64,000 bases of DNA from Actinomadura sp. HBU206391 (GCF_014323665.1 NZ_JABVEB010000011.1:1-64000); one strand, 5' to 3'; numbered from the stretch's first letter, positions 1 to 7,986 are shown. A program made the numbers and translations. Notes: a model not told the origin generated them from the letters alone.

Positions 1-2
1 TC

Positions 3-653
3 GATGATCCGCGGGTCCTCACCATCAGCCTGCACGAGAGCCCTCGCACGCTCTTCCCCGGCACGGGTTTCCCGCACGAGACCGGCGCCGAGGGCACTGC
101 GGTCAATGTGGCACTCCCGCCGGGCACGGGCGACGGCGGCTGGCTGAGGGCCTTCCACGCGGTCGTGCCGCCGCTGCTGCGGGCCTTCGAGCCCGAGATC
201 CTGGTCACCCAGCACGGCTGCGACAGCCATGCGCTGGACCCGCTCGCCCACCTGTCCCTGACCGTCGACGGCCAGCGCATGGCCTACGAGGCGCTGCACG
301 GCCTGGCGCACGAGGTCGCCGGCGGGCGATGGGTGCTCACCGGCGGCGGCGGATACGAGCTCGTCCACGTGGTGCCGCGGGCGTGGACGCACCTGCTCGC
401 CGAGGCCGCAGGCCGGCCGATCGACCCGGCCACTCCGACACCGGACTCCTGGCGCGAGTTCGTACGGCGGCGCACGGGTCAGACCGCGCCCCGGCGGATG
501 ACCGACCGGCCCGCCGGTGAGGAGGCGACGGAGACGGAGATCAAGACCTGGGCCGACGGCTACGACCCCGCGAGCCCGCTCGACCAGGCCGTCCTGGCCA
601 CCAGGCGCGCCGTCTTCCCCGAACACGGCCTGGACCCCCTGACCGCACCCTAG
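3..653 (+). CDS. acuC: AcuC-type histone-deacetylase-fold protein (5' truncated)
   Basis: This is the C-terminal 216 residues of a histone deacetylase-fold amidohydrolase of the acetoin-utilisation AcuC type. In bacteria this family removes acyl groups from lysines and is best known for controlling acetyl-CoA synthetase. The reading frame is open from base 3, so the N-terminal part with the first histidine motifs lies off the left edge. Visible hallmarks are the ISLHESPRTLFPGTG stretch, TQHGCDSH, whose Asp is a zinc ligand in the family, and TGGGGYE, which carries the catalytic Tyr. The next genes match a conserved actinobacterial neighbourhood. The acyl-lysine substrate cannot be told from this fragment. 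Confidence 0.88.
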   Translation, partial: DDPRVLTISLHESPRTLFPGTGFPHETGAEGTAVNVALPPGTGDGGWLRAFHAVVPPLLRAFEPEILVTQHGCDSHALDPLAHLSLTVDGQRMAYEALHGLAHEVAGGRWVLTGGGGYELVHVVPRAWTHLLAEAAGRPIDPATPTPDSWREFVRRRTGQTAPRRMTDRPAGEEATETEIKTWADGYDPASPLDQAVLATRRAVFPEHGLDPLTAP

Positions 654-742
654 ATCCCCCGAATTCCCAAGATCGTCAGTGTCCGACCGTGAGGTCCGCC
701 CAGGCGAATCCGGATGCACCTAACCGATGAGATATCTGCGAA

Positions 743-858
743 GGGCGCCACGCTGTCTGGACTGAGGAGCGAGCGAGCGCGAGGAACGAGCGCTCGTGAG
801 CGACGAGGGAAGACAGCGTGTCAAAGCGCCCTGAGCCGCCGAGCGGAGCGAGGCCATG
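743..858 (+). repeat. Structured dispersed repeat, copy A (double stem plus SD/ATG tail)
   Basis: Full copy of a repeat also present at 25553-25679 (minus strand) and 25754-25871. The outer stem is GGGCGC (743-748) with GCGCCC (826-831). The inner stem is CACGCTGTCT (749-758) with AGACAGCGTG (811-820). TCAAA is bulged on the 3' side at 821-825. The loop holds a smaller hairpin, CGAGCGC (774-780) with GCGCTCG (790-796). The tail GAGCGGAGCGAGGCCATG ends on the start codon of the next gene at 856. Compared with copy B, about four of the first 90 bases differ. Confidence 0.8.
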
Positions 859-1647
859 AAAAGAGCACAACTACGGGATCATCTGGTCCGCACGATGATC
901 GCGGGCGAGGTGGCGACGCCCCGGCAGAACAACCTTTCGCACTACCGCAAGATGAGCGATCGCAACCCCTACTACCTGTTCGGGCTGGAGCTCGAGAAGC
1001 CGTGGAGCTTCGACGAGGTGCTCGCGATGATGGCCGAGAGGTGCGGGGTCAACCCAGATCCCGCGCACTTCTACGGCGACGACACCATCGATCCGGAACT
1101 GACGATCGACGCGCTCGACAGGATGGCGGCGCGCTTCCGGCTGGCCGCCGAGCGCCGGGAGCGGGTCCTGCTGGCCACCGGTCATCCGACCGGCGTGCTG
1201 CCGATCTATCTCGCGGTGGGCCGCGCGCTGAGGGCCCATGGCTGTGAGGTCCTCACGCCCGCCGCAGGCTGGTCGTACGAGATCGACACGCCCGACGGGC
1301 GGCGGTCGCGGCATATCCGGTACGTCGAGGACGTGGCGATGCTGAGCAGCGCCGGAGCTCTCCATCACACCCACGACGCCGCGCCGATGGAGGCGATGTT
1401 GGCCGAGCTCGCAGCCGAATCGACGGATTGGCCGGATCTGGCCATGGCCGACCACGGGTGGGCCGGAGCGGCCGGACAGGCCGGGATCGACACCGTTGGA
1501 TTCGCGGACTGTAACGATCCGGCCCTGTTCGCAGGGGAGGCGGAAGGGAAAATTGCCGTCGTTGTGCCCCTGGACGACAACGTGCCGCCCCAGCACTACA
1601 GCGTGCTGTCTGCTTACCTTCTGGCCCGCTCTGAACTGATTGCCTGA
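856..1647 (+). CDS. Conserved actinobacterial protein, putative phosphatase
   Basis: The 263-residue protein is a conserved actinobacterial family usually labelled putative phosphatase. I know of no demonstrated reaction. It is predicted to be soluble, with no signal peptide or membrane segment. Conserved-looking stretches are the N-terminal RxHLVRTMIAGxVATPRxNN, a central LLATGHPTGVL that may form an anion-binding loop, ADHGWAGAAGQAGIDTVGFADCNDPAL near residues 195-225, and VPLDDNVPP near the end. The start at 856 fits the family N-terminus. Its ATG is the last part of repeat copy A, so the repeat supplies the ribosome-binding region (GGAGCGAGG). It sits between acuC and a small HTH gene, as in Streptomyces. 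Confidence 0.72.
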   Translation: MKRAQLRDHLVRTMIAGEVATPRQNNLSHYRKMSDRNPYYLFGLELEKPWSFDEVLAMMAERCGVNPDPAHFYGDDTIDPELTIDALDRMAARFRLAAERRERVLLATGHPTGVLPIYLAVGRALRAHGCEVLTPAAGWSYEIDTPDGRRSRHIRYVEDVAMLSSAGALHHTHDAAPMEAMLAELAAESTDWPDLAMADHGWAGAAGQAGIDTVGFADCNDPALFAGEAEGKIAVVVPLDDNVPPQHYSVLSAYLLARSELIA

Positions 1648-1755
1648 ACTCCCCTCTTGCGACTCGCGATACACGATTTACGCTGGAGGAAGTACACGTG
1701 CGTGATCAAAGTCACCCAAGAGCTGGTGTGCAGCACGTGTGGAAGAGGGCGTCCG

Positions 1756-1959
1756 ATGAGCTCAGGCGAGCGACCTCTCAGTGAGGTCAGGTTCCTGACT
1801 GTGGCCGAAGTGGCGGCGGTGATGCGGGTGTCCAAGATGACCGTTTACCGCCTGGTGCACTCTGGTGAGCTGCCCGCCATCCGTGTGGGTCGCTCATTCC
1901 GGGTCCCCGAACAGGCTGTCCACGACTACCTGCGCGACGCGTACATCGAAGCCGGATAA
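1756..1959 (+). CDS. Small excisionase-type helix-turn-helix DNA-binding protein
   Basis: A 67-residue MerR/excisionase-like HTH protein. Residues 14-60 form the DNA-binding domain: FLTVAEVAAVMRVSKMTVYRLVHSGELPAIRVGRSFR, a winged helix-turn-helix with the typical V-G-R-S-F wing. The start at 1756 was chosen because GGAAGAGGG lies six bases upstream. The frame extends further upstream, but that part has no matching family sequence. The closest relatives I recall are near-identical small regulators found beside bldN in Streptomyces, distinct from BldC, whose homologue is at 27506-27709. Its target genes are unknown. A GC hairpin follows at 2058-2079. Confidence 0.85.
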   Translation: MSSGERPLSEVRFLTVAEVAAVMRVSKMTVYRLVHSGELPAIRVGRSFRVPEQAVHDYLRDAYIEAG

Positions 1960-2057
1960 CCGGGCGTCGCCGGGATCGCTGTGGTCGGTTCGACCACGGG
2001 CGGTCGACGACGTGCTCGGTCGCCGGCCGCGCAGCCGGCGGCAGGGGGCTGACAAGG

Positions 2058-2079
2058 CCGGCGGCCTACGGGCCGCCGG
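2058..2079 (+). terminator. GC hairpin with UACG tetraloop
   Basis: CCGGCGGCC (2058-2066) pairs perfectly with GGCCGCCGG (2071-2079) around a TACG loop closed by C-G, the hyperstable UNCG class. There is no T tract. It lies about 100 bases after the HTH gene and 90 bases before the bS22 gene, so it could end the upstream transcript or shape the bS22 leader. Confidence 0.45.
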
Positions 2080-2171
2080 TCCAGCGGTACTCTTGGTCTT
2101 TGAGCTGCCCACCCACAGGGGTGAGGTCGGCCAATCCGGTACTTACCACCCCGTACGTCGAGTGAGGTTTC

Positions 2172-2270
2172 GTGGGTTCTGTCATCAAGAAGCGTCGCAA
2201 GCGGATGGCCAAGAAGAAGCACCGTAAGCTGCTGAAGAAGACGCGCGTGCAGCGTCGTAACAAGAAGTAA
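2172..2270 (+). CDS. Small ribosomal protein bS22 (AURKAIP1/COX24 domain)
   Basis: A 32-residue, extremely basic protein beginning [20 protein letters not shown] and ending in VQRRNKK. It matches the AURKAIP1/COX24-domain family, which in mycobacteria was identified as the additional 30S subunit protein bS22. It should therefore bind rRNA in the small subunit. The start is GTG at 2172, preceded by GAGTGAGG. The gene is easily missed because of its length. It stands alone between the HTH gene and the epimerase-like gene, an order conserved in other actinobacteria. The assignment rests on sequence similarity to the known bS22 peptide. Confidence 0.88.
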   Translation: MGSVIKKRRKRMAKKKHRKLLKKTRVQRRNKK

Positions 2271-2317
2271 ACGGATCGGCCAAGCAGTTGTAAGGGGTGG
2301 GGCGCACGATCTCTGCC

Positions 2318-3367
2318 ATGGGCGCCTCCGACGCGGGGTCGGGGCGACACGTCTCCGGCTCGACGGCGCGTGTCGTCCTGGTGACTGGTGTGTCCCGGTT
2401 TCTGGGAGCCCGGGTCGCCAACGCGCTCCAGGCGGATCCCGCCATCGAGCGCGTGATCGGCGTGGACACGGTCCCACCCACGACGCCTCTTGGCCGCACC
2501 GAATTCGTACGCGTCGACATACGCACACCGAGCATCGCCAAAGTCATCTCCTCGGCCGATGTGGACACCGTCGTCCATCTCAACCTGGTGACCGCACCGG
2601 CCGGTCCGCGGCCGAAGATGAAGGAACTCAACGTCATCGGCACCATGCAGCTGCTGGCGGCATGCCAGCGGTCGCCGGACATGCGCAAGCTCGTGGTGCG
2701 CTCGTCGGCCGCGGTGTACGGCGCGTCGCCGCGCGATCATGCGGTCTTCACCGAGGCGGACGAACCGGTGGAGGCGCCGTCCTCCGGCTATGCCAAGGAC
2801 GCGGTCGAGGTCGAGGGCTACGTGCGCGGCTTGCAGCGGCGCCGCTCGGACCTGACGGTCTCGGTGCTGCGCTTCGCCAACTTCCTCGGGCCGGGGGTCG
2901 ACTCCCCGCTGACCCGGTATCTCCGCATGCCGGTCGTACCGACCGTGCTGGGCTTCGATCCGCGGCTGCAGTTCGTCCACGAGGACGACGGCATCGAGGT
3001 GCTGCGGCGGATGATCGTCGAGGACCACCCGGGCACGTACAACGTCGCCGGTGACGGCGTGCTCCTCCTCTCCCAGGCTCTCCGCCGGGCCGGCCGGACG
3101 AGCCTGCCGATGCCCGCGTCCACGCTCGCCGCACTCGGTGACGCGGGCCGGCGATTCGCCGGTCTTTCTGGATTCTCTCCCGAATTGCTCCGCTGGCTGA
3201 CGTACGGCCGGGTGGTCGACACGGCCACGTTGGTCAGGGAACTCGCGTGGCGGCCGAAGTACGGTTCAGAGGCGGCGTTCGCAGAGTTCGCGCAGGCCAG
3301 GGGGCTTACCTCGCGGATTCCGCTCGAGCTGTTCGACCGGTTGACCGGTGGGCTGGGCTCGCGATGA
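2318..3367 (+). CDS. NAD-dependent epimerase/dehydratase family protein (extended SDR)
   Basis: A 349-residue extended short-chain dehydrogenase/reductase. The Rossmann glycine motif VTGVSRFLGARV lies near residues 22-33. An acidic residue after beta-2 (VIGVDTV) suggests NAD(H). The YxxxK position reads SGYAKDAVE, keeping Tyr and Lys. RSSAAVYG gives the catalytic Ser, and FVHEDD is a typical sugar-epimerase motif. The substrate is unknown. A GTG at 2297 in the same frame is an alternative start. ATG 2318 lies some 14 bases from a GGGGTGGGG run, so neither start has ideal spacing. The downstream acyltransferase and conserved neighbourhood suggest an envelope-related role, but this is inference. 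Confidence 0.8.
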   Translation: MGASDAGSGRHVSGSTARVVLVTGVSRFLGARVANALQADPAIERVIGVDTVPPTTPLGRTEFVRVDIRTPSIAKVISSADVDTVVHLNLVTAPAGPRPKMKELNVIGTMQLLAACQRSPDMRKLVVRSSAAVYGASPRDHAVFTEADEPVEAPSSGYAKDAVEVEGYVRGLQRRRSDLTVSVLRFANFLGPGVDSPLTRYLRMPVVPTVLGFDPRLQFVHEDDGIEVLRRMIVEDHPGTYNVAGDGVLLLSQALRRAGRTSLPMPASTLAALGDAGRRFAGLSGFSPELLRWLTYGRVVDTATLVRELAWRPKYGSEAAFAEFAQARGLTSRIPLELFDRLTGGLGSR

Positions 3368-3435
3368 GCGGCCGGGACGTCGTCGGCCCCGGCGGTCGCC
3401 GAACCCGCCGAGGAGCGACAGATACGGGAGGCACG

Positions 3436-4395
3436 ATGAACGCGGAGGGTTCATTCGCTTCGGCAGACCTCGACAAGGGCGCGGACGTCATCCCCATCGG
3501 CGCGGGCCGGCACCTCGTGGAGCCCGAGCCCGAGCCTGATCCCGAGCCGGCGCCGGAGCCCAACGACCTGGAGCGCAAGATCGCCTCGGGGCTGGCCTTC
3601 CTGCGCCGCCGGCTGTCCGGCGAGTACGAGGTCGACGAGTTCGGCTTCGACCCCGAGTTCAACAGCGCCTTCGTGCTGCCGTTCGCCCGGGCGCTGTACG
3701 AGCACTGGTTCCGGGTGGAGGTGCACGGCCTCGAGAACGTGCCCGCCGACGGTGGCGCGCTCATCGTCGCCAACCACTCGGGCACGCTGCCTCTCGACGG
3801 CCTCATGCTCCAGGTGGGCGTGCACGACAAGGTCGGCCGCGATCTGCGGCTGCTGGGCGCGGACCTGATCTACCAGGTCCCGATGCTCGGCCACCTGTCC
3901 CGCAAGAGCGGCCACACCCTCGCCTGCCAGGCCGACGCCGCCAGGTTGCTGGACAAGGGCGAACTGGTCGGGGTCTTCCCCGAGGGCTTCAAGGGCGTCG
4001 GAAAACCCTTCAACGACCGCTACAAGCTCCAGCGCTTCGGCCGGGGCGGCTTCGTGGGCACCGCGCTGAGGACCAGGACCCCCGTCATCCCGTGTGCGAT
4101 CGTGGGAGCCGAGGAGATCTATCCCAAGATCGCCGACCTGCGCCCGCTCGCCCGGCTCCTCGGCTTTCCGTACTTCCCGATCACGCCGACGTTCCCTCTG
4201 TTCGGCCTGTTCGGGCTCATCCCGCTGCCGTCGAAGTGGATCATCCAGTTCGGCGAGCCGGTCCCGATGGGCGACTACGACGCGGCCGCCGCCGACGACC
4301 CCATCACGCTGTTCGACCTCACCGACCACGTCCGCGAGGTCATCCAGCAGATGCTGTACGACGCCCTTCTCAAGCGGGGCCCCGCGTTCTTCTAG
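3436..4395 (+). CDS. Lysophospholipid acyltransferase family protein (PlsC-like)
   Basis: A 319-residue acyltransferase of the glycerol-3-phosphate/lysophosphatidate family. The HxxxxD catalytic block is NHSGTLPLD near residue 114, and the substrate-binding block is FPEG near residue 182. A PlsC-like role adding an acyl chain to lysophospholipid at the membrane is likely. The N-terminus is unusual: an acidic Pro-Glu segment (EPEPEPDPEPAPEPND) precedes the domain. The start at 3436 has a strong GGGAGG four bases upstream. An ATG at 3364 overlapping the previous stop is in frame but less convincing. The gene converges with the HAD phosphatase gene on the other strand. Confidence 0.83.
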   Translation: MNAEGSFASADLDKGADVIPIGAGRHLVEPEPEPDPEPAPEPNDLERKIASGLAFLRRRLSGEYEVDEFGFDPEFNSAFVLPFARALYEHWFRVEVHGLENVPADGGALIVANHSGTLPLDGLMLQVGVHDKVGRDLRLLGADLIYQVPMLGHLSRKSGHTLACQADAARLLDKGELVGVFPEGFKGVGKPFNDRYKLQRFGRGGFVGTALRTRTPVIPCAIVGAEEIYPKIADLRPLARLLGFPYFPITPTFPLFGLFGLIPLPSKWIIQFGEPVPMGDYDAAAADDPITLFDLTDHVREVIQQMLYDALLKRGPAFF

Positions 4396-4407
4396 CCGGG
4401 TTGTCCT

Positions 4408-4424
4408 GCCTCGCTTCGCTCGGC
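4408..4424 (-). repeat. Tail-type fragment of the dispersed repeat (copy F)
   Basis: Read on the minus strand this is GCCGAGCGAAGCGAGGC, close to the tail GCCGAGCGGAGCGAGGCC of copies A and D. It lies between two convergent genes and is not at a start codon, so here it is a solitary fragment. Confidence 0.4.
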
Positions 4425-4440
4425 CTCTCGCGGAGGCGGG

Positions 4441-5328
4441 TCAGAGGCCGCGGTAGTGCCTGCGCAGGGCGATGCCCGCGGCGACGCCGCCGGCGAGGGC
4501 ACCCGCACCCGCGGCGGCCGGCAGCGCCACCATGGTGACCTTGCGGCCGGTGCGGAAGTCGTGGATCGGCCAGCCCTGAGTCTTGGCGTGATCGCGCAGG
4601 TCGGAGTCGGGGTTGACGGCTCGGGGCAGGCCCACGGCGGACAGCATGGGCAGATCGTTGATGGAGTCGCTGTAGGCCGCGCAGCGCAGCAGGTCGAGCC
4701 CCTCGCGCTCGGCGAGCGCCTGCACCGCCGCCGCCTTGGCCGGGCCGTGCAGCAGGTTGCCGACGAGGCGGCCGGTGTAGACGCCGTCCTCGGTCTCCGC
4801 CACCGTGCCGAGCGCCCCGGTGAGGCCGAGCCGGTGAGCGATGACCCGGGCGAGCTCGACCGGGGTGGCGGTGACGAGCCAGACCTGCTGGCCGGCGTCG
4901 AGGTGCTGCAGGGCGAGCGCGCGGGTGCCGTGCCAGACCCGGTCGGCGAGCATCTCGTCGTAGATCTCTTCGCAGAGCCGGGTGAGGTCGCTGACCTTCT
5001 GTCCGGCGACGAATGCCAGCGCGGCCTCGCGCGCGGTGCTGATGTGCTCGGCGTTCTCGGATCCGCGGATGCGGAAGGCGGCCTGCCCCCAGGCGAACAT
5101 GGCGAGATCCCGCACCGTGAACAGTTTGCGGGACGCCAGACCCCGGGCGAAGTAGTAGATCGACGCGCCGCGCATCATCGTGTTGTCGACGTCGAAGAAC
5201 GCGGCGGCGGCCGGATCGGCCACCGGGCGGATCTGGTCGGGTTCCGCCGCGGCCGCGGCGGCGGCGCCCGCTCGCACGGGATCCCCGTCGTCACGCCATC
5301 GCCAGATTCGCCGCATGGACATGAGCAT
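4441..5328 (-). CDS. HAD-IB family hydrolase (SerB-like phosphatase)
   Basis: A 295-residue haloacid dehalogenase superfamily phosphatase of subclass IB. Motif I is FFDVDNTM near residues 44-51, with the nucleophilic and acid/base Asp pair. Motif II is VTATP near residue 152, and motif III with the metal Asp is YSDSINDLPML near residue 217. A weak hydrophobic stretch (MVALPAAAGAGALAGGVAAGIAL) near the C-terminus suggests membrane association. The N-terminal 40 residues are low-complexity Ala-rich sequence. The family includes phosphoserine phosphatases and lipid-phosphate-linked enzymes. The adjacent PlsC-like gene makes a lipid substrate tempting but unproven. It lies downstream of bldN on the same strand. 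Confidence 0.82.
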   Translation of the reverse strand: MLMSMRRIWRWRDDGDPVRAGAAAAAAAEPDQIRPVADPAAAAFFDVDNTMMRGASIYYFARGLASRKLFTVRDLAMFAWGQAAFRIRGSENAEHISTAREAALAFVAGQKVSDLTRLCEEIYDEMLADRVWHGTRALALQHLDAGQQVWLVTATPVELARVIAHRLGLTGALGTVAETEDGVYTGRLVGNLLHGPAKAAAVQALAEREGLDLLRCAAYSDSINDLPMLSAVGLPRAVNPDSDLRDHAKTQGWPIHDFRTGRKVTMVALPAAAGAGALAGGVAAGIALRRHYRGL

Positions 5329-5497
5329 GAGCAGAGCCTAATCACCCCCCGCCCCGGATCGGTCATCGGCTTGGAAATGTGACGGTACCCAGCCGGGCCG
5401 TGCTCGGCCAAGCAGCGGCGCGGCACGGCCGGGCACGGGTGCCCCGCGGTCGGGCACGGTGCCGGACGGCCGGGCCCGGCCACGCCTGGGCACGGCG

Positions 5498-6157
5498 CTA
5501 GCCGCGCAGGTCCTGAGGGAGCATCCTTGCGAGCGACCGCATGGCGCGGTGCTGCAGCGCCTTCACCGCACCGGACTTCTTTCGCATGATCTCCGCCGTC
5601 TCGGCGACCGACAGGCCGTACAGGAAGCGCAGGACGACGCACTGGCGCTGCTCGGTGCCGAGCAGGCGGATCGCGGCCAGCAGCGTGCGGCTGGTCATCT
5701 GATCCAGGATGACCCGTTCCGGGCTCTCCTCGTGCCCGCCGACGTCGGGCAGTTCGGCGGTGCAGATCTCGAAGCGGTAGCGGCTGGACTTGAAGTGGTC
5801 GGCGACCAGGTTGCGGGCGATCGTCACGAGCCACGCGCCGAAGTCGCGGCCCTGCCAGTTGAAGTCGCCGATCCGGCGCAGCGCGCGAAGGAAGGTGTCG
5901 CTGGTGAGGTCCTCGGCCAGCGCGTGGATGCCCACCCGGCCGTAGACGTACCGGTAGACCTGGCCGAAGTAGTGGTCGTACAGCGCTCCGAACGCCTCTG
6001 TCTCACCGTCGCGGGCGCGCAGCACGAGGTTCTTGATCTCTTCCGTGGCATGGCGTGGGGCGGCGCTGCGCGCGCCCCACGGTCGCATGAACGCGCCGAC
6101 CCGCGGGCCCCGCCAGGCGATCAAAGAGACCTGGGAGTCGAGGGCCGGGCTGCCCAT
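5498..6157 (-). CDS. bldN: ECF sigma factor, BldN family
   Basis: A 219-residue extracytoplasmic-function sigma factor very similar to Streptomyces BldN, which directs RNA polymerase to aerial-hypha and sporulation genes. Region 2 runs through VYRYVYGRVG, AEDLTSDTFLRALRRI and FNWQGRDFGAWLVTIARNLVADHFKSS. Region 4 contains RQCVVLRFLYGLSVAETAEIM. About 40 residues precede region 2, shorter than the annotated Streptomyces extension. The start at 6157 was chosen because GAGGAGG lies five bases upstream. No gene for a cognate membrane anti-sigma factor such as RsbN is adjacent. The downstream gene is a HAD phosphatase, and the divergent gene encodes a membrane protein with an ABM domain. Confidence 0.88.
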   Translation of the reverse strand: MGSPALDSQVSLIAWRGPRVGAFMRPWGARSAAPRHATEEIKNLVLRARDGETEAFGALYDHYFGQVYRYVYGRVGIHALAEDLTSDTFLRALRRIGDFNWQGRDFGAWLVTIARNLVADHFKSSRYRFEICTAELPDVGGHEESPERVILDQMTSRTLLAAIRLLGTEQRQCVVLRFLYGLSVAETAEIMRKKSGAVKALQHRAMRSLARMLPQDLRG

Positions 6158-6275
6158 GCGGTCCTCCTCGGGTCTCCTCGGGACCGGCCACTGTGAGGGA
6201 TGGGCGCGACCTCTGGCGTGGTACGCAATGCTAGATACCGGTGAGTAGTGTGGCAATGGCCTCGTCTTGGTAAAT

Positions 6276-6311
6276 CTTCGTACGTACGCCCATCACCTTC
6301 GTACGTCTGCC
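6276..6311. promoter_or_regulatory. Direct repeats in the bldN upstream region
   Basis: CTTCGTACGT occurs at 6276-6285 and again at 6297-6306, 21 bases apart, which is two helical turns. The flanks TACGCC and CTGCC are similar. The repeats lie between the divergent bldN start (6157) and the membrane-ABM gene (6388), so a regulator could bind both on one face of the helix. The regulator is not identifiable. Confidence 0.3.
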
Positions 6312-6387
6312 GGTGAGTCGGAGGTCGTGGCCTCAATACCGGGCACGGTTACACGTACCCGGCATCTTTCGGGCACCATGGGGCGCG

Positions 6388-7611
6388 ATGCTCAACGTCG
6401 TCTTCGCGCTCGTGGCAACCGTCGCCGCATTAATAGGCACCGGGTTGCTGGTTTCGCGCACCTACAATCAGCGGCTGCCGTACATGGTGGCCTGGTCCTT
6501 GACCCTGTTCGGACTCTGCGTCGCCCTCGGCGCGATGACGATCGGGTTCCTCGCCGGCTTCGGGCCCACGCTTCTGCGGGCGATCGAGCTGGGCGGTGCG
6601 CTCATCGCGCCGGTCTGGCTCGTGCTCGGCGTCGTCGAGCTGATCGCCTACCACGTGCAGGTGCGGTTCGCCGCGTGGCTGTTCGCGGTGTCGTACTCGA
6701 TCGTGGCATCGGTCATCGTGCTGTTCGACCCGATCGAGGGGAAGTTCAGCAAGTCGCTGCCCAAGCCCGACGACTACTACGCCTGGCTGCCGCTCACGCT
6801 GATCAGCCTGGCCCACATGGTCGTGGTCATCGCGCTCGTCGCGTGCGCCCTGGTCACCGCCATGCGGGCGACCCGCAAGGCCGACCCGGAGGCGTACGCC
6901 GTACTGGTGCCGGTCGCGCTGGTCACGCTCGCGGGCGTGCTCGTCGTCAGCGGCACCCGGGGACTGCTCCCCGGGGTCCTGGCGGTGCTCGCGCTCGGAG
7001 GCGCGGCGGGATTGATCTGGTTCGGCGCCGTCCGCACCTTTCCAGCGAATGAGGAGGTGGACGACGTCGAGAACGAGATGTACACCGGTTACGCGGAGGA
7101 GCAGCCGCGCCACTCCGGGCGACGGGCCGATCGGGCCGACCGGATGGATCGGGTCGAGCGGCCGGTCATGGCCGCTCCGACCATGGCGCCCGCGGAGCCG
7201 ATGAACATGCCGCACGGTGCGCCCACCGGCATGGGCTATCGCACCGCCGAAGCCATGCCGCCGCAGCCGCCGCCCCCGTTGTACGGGCAGATCACCGTCT
7301 ACACGCTCCTGGACGGCAGGGAGGCGGCCTTCGACCGGCTCGCCGCCGACGCCGTACGCGCCGCGCGTGACGCCGAGCCGGACACGCTGATGTACATCTG
7401 CCACGAGGTGGTGAACTCGCCGACGCAGCGGATCTTCTATCAGTTGTTCCGCGACCACACGGCCTTCCAGGAGCACCAGCACCTGCCGCAGGTGAAGCGG
7501 TTCGCGGCCGAGAGCCGTACGCATGTGCTCGCCACGAACGTGGTGGAGCTCAAGCTCAACGGTGCCAAGGTGCTCCCGCTGCCGTCGCTGACCACTCCGG
7601 ATCACCTCTGA
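6388..7611 (+). CDS. Polytopic membrane protein with C-terminal ABM-type domain
   Basis: A 407-residue protein with two parts. Residues 1 to about 215 contain roughly seven hydrophobic helices, beginning MLNVVFALVATVAALIGTG. A hydrophilic linker rich in Arg/Asp and then Met/Pro follows (about 225-300). Residues 301-395, starting ITVYTLLDGREAAF, fit the antibiotic biosynthesis monooxygenase (ABM) alpha/beta-barrel family, whose small-molecule or haem-related substrates vary. The start at 6388 places the first helix directly at the N-terminus. The frame continues 25 codons upstream without family-like sequence. The glutaredoxin gene starts at the last base of its stop codon. Function is unknown; a redox or haem-linked role is suggested by the neighbours. 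Confidence 0.72.
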   Translation: MLNVVFALVATVAALIGTGLLVSRTYNQRLPYMVAWSLTLFGLCVALGAMTIGFLAGFGPTLLRAIELGGALIAPVWLVLGVVELIAYHVQVRFAAWLFAVSYSIVASVIVLFDPIEGKFSKSLPKPDDYYAWLPLTLISLAHMVVVIALVACALVTAMRATRKADPEAYAVLVPVALVTLAGVLVVSGTRGLLPGVLAVLALGGAAGLIWFGAVRTFPANEEVDDVENEMYTGYAEEQPRHSGRRADRADRMDRVERPVMAAPTMAPAEPMNMPHGAPTGMGYRTAEAMPPQPPPPLYGQITVYTLLDGREAAFDRLAADAVRAARDAEPDTLMYICHEVVNSPTQRIFYQLFRDHTAFQEHQHLPQVKRFAAESRTHVLATNVVELKLNGAKVLPLPSLTTPDHL

Positions 7612-7850
7612 TGAGCCATCTGATCACCCTGCTCGGCAAGCCCGGGTGTCATCTGTGCGATGACGCCCGGGAGGTGATCGCCCGGGTCGCCGCGGACGTC
7701 GGGGCGGCCTGGGAGGAACGCGACATCACCCTGTCCGAGGAGGACACCCGGCTCTACTGGGACCAGATCCCGGTCACCCTCATCGACGGCGTCCAGCACG
7801 ACTTCTGGCGGGTCGACGAGCGACGTCTGCGGGCCGCTCTCCAGGGCTGA
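7611..7850 (+). CDS. Glutaredoxin family protein
   Basis: A 79-residue thioredoxin-fold protein with the active-site motif CHLC at residues 13-16 (GKPGCHLCDDA) and the cis-Pro loop IPVTLIDG. It is predicted to catalyse dithiol-disulfide exchange in the cytoplasm, with mycothiol as a possible electron source in actinobacteria. It overlaps the stop codon of the membrane-ABM gene by one base and is probably cotranslated with it. The rex-hem operon with its Rex operator follows 200 bases downstream. The protein is short but complete for this class of actinobacterial glutaredoxin-like proteins. Confidence 0.85.
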   Translation: MSHLITLLGKPGCHLCDDAREVIARVAADVGAAWEERDITLSEEDTRLYWDQIPVTLIDGVQHDFWRVDERRLRAALQG

Positions 7851-7986
7851 ATATGTATCGTGCGTCACACCGGGGCGTATTGCTTGCGCCTCCTCCCGTG
7901 TTCCCTTAAAGCGAGATTTCCCCGATGGCCTGGGGGATCGGCGGCCCGGCTCGGGGCTCGATGGCGCGGCGACCACGCTGGGCGAC

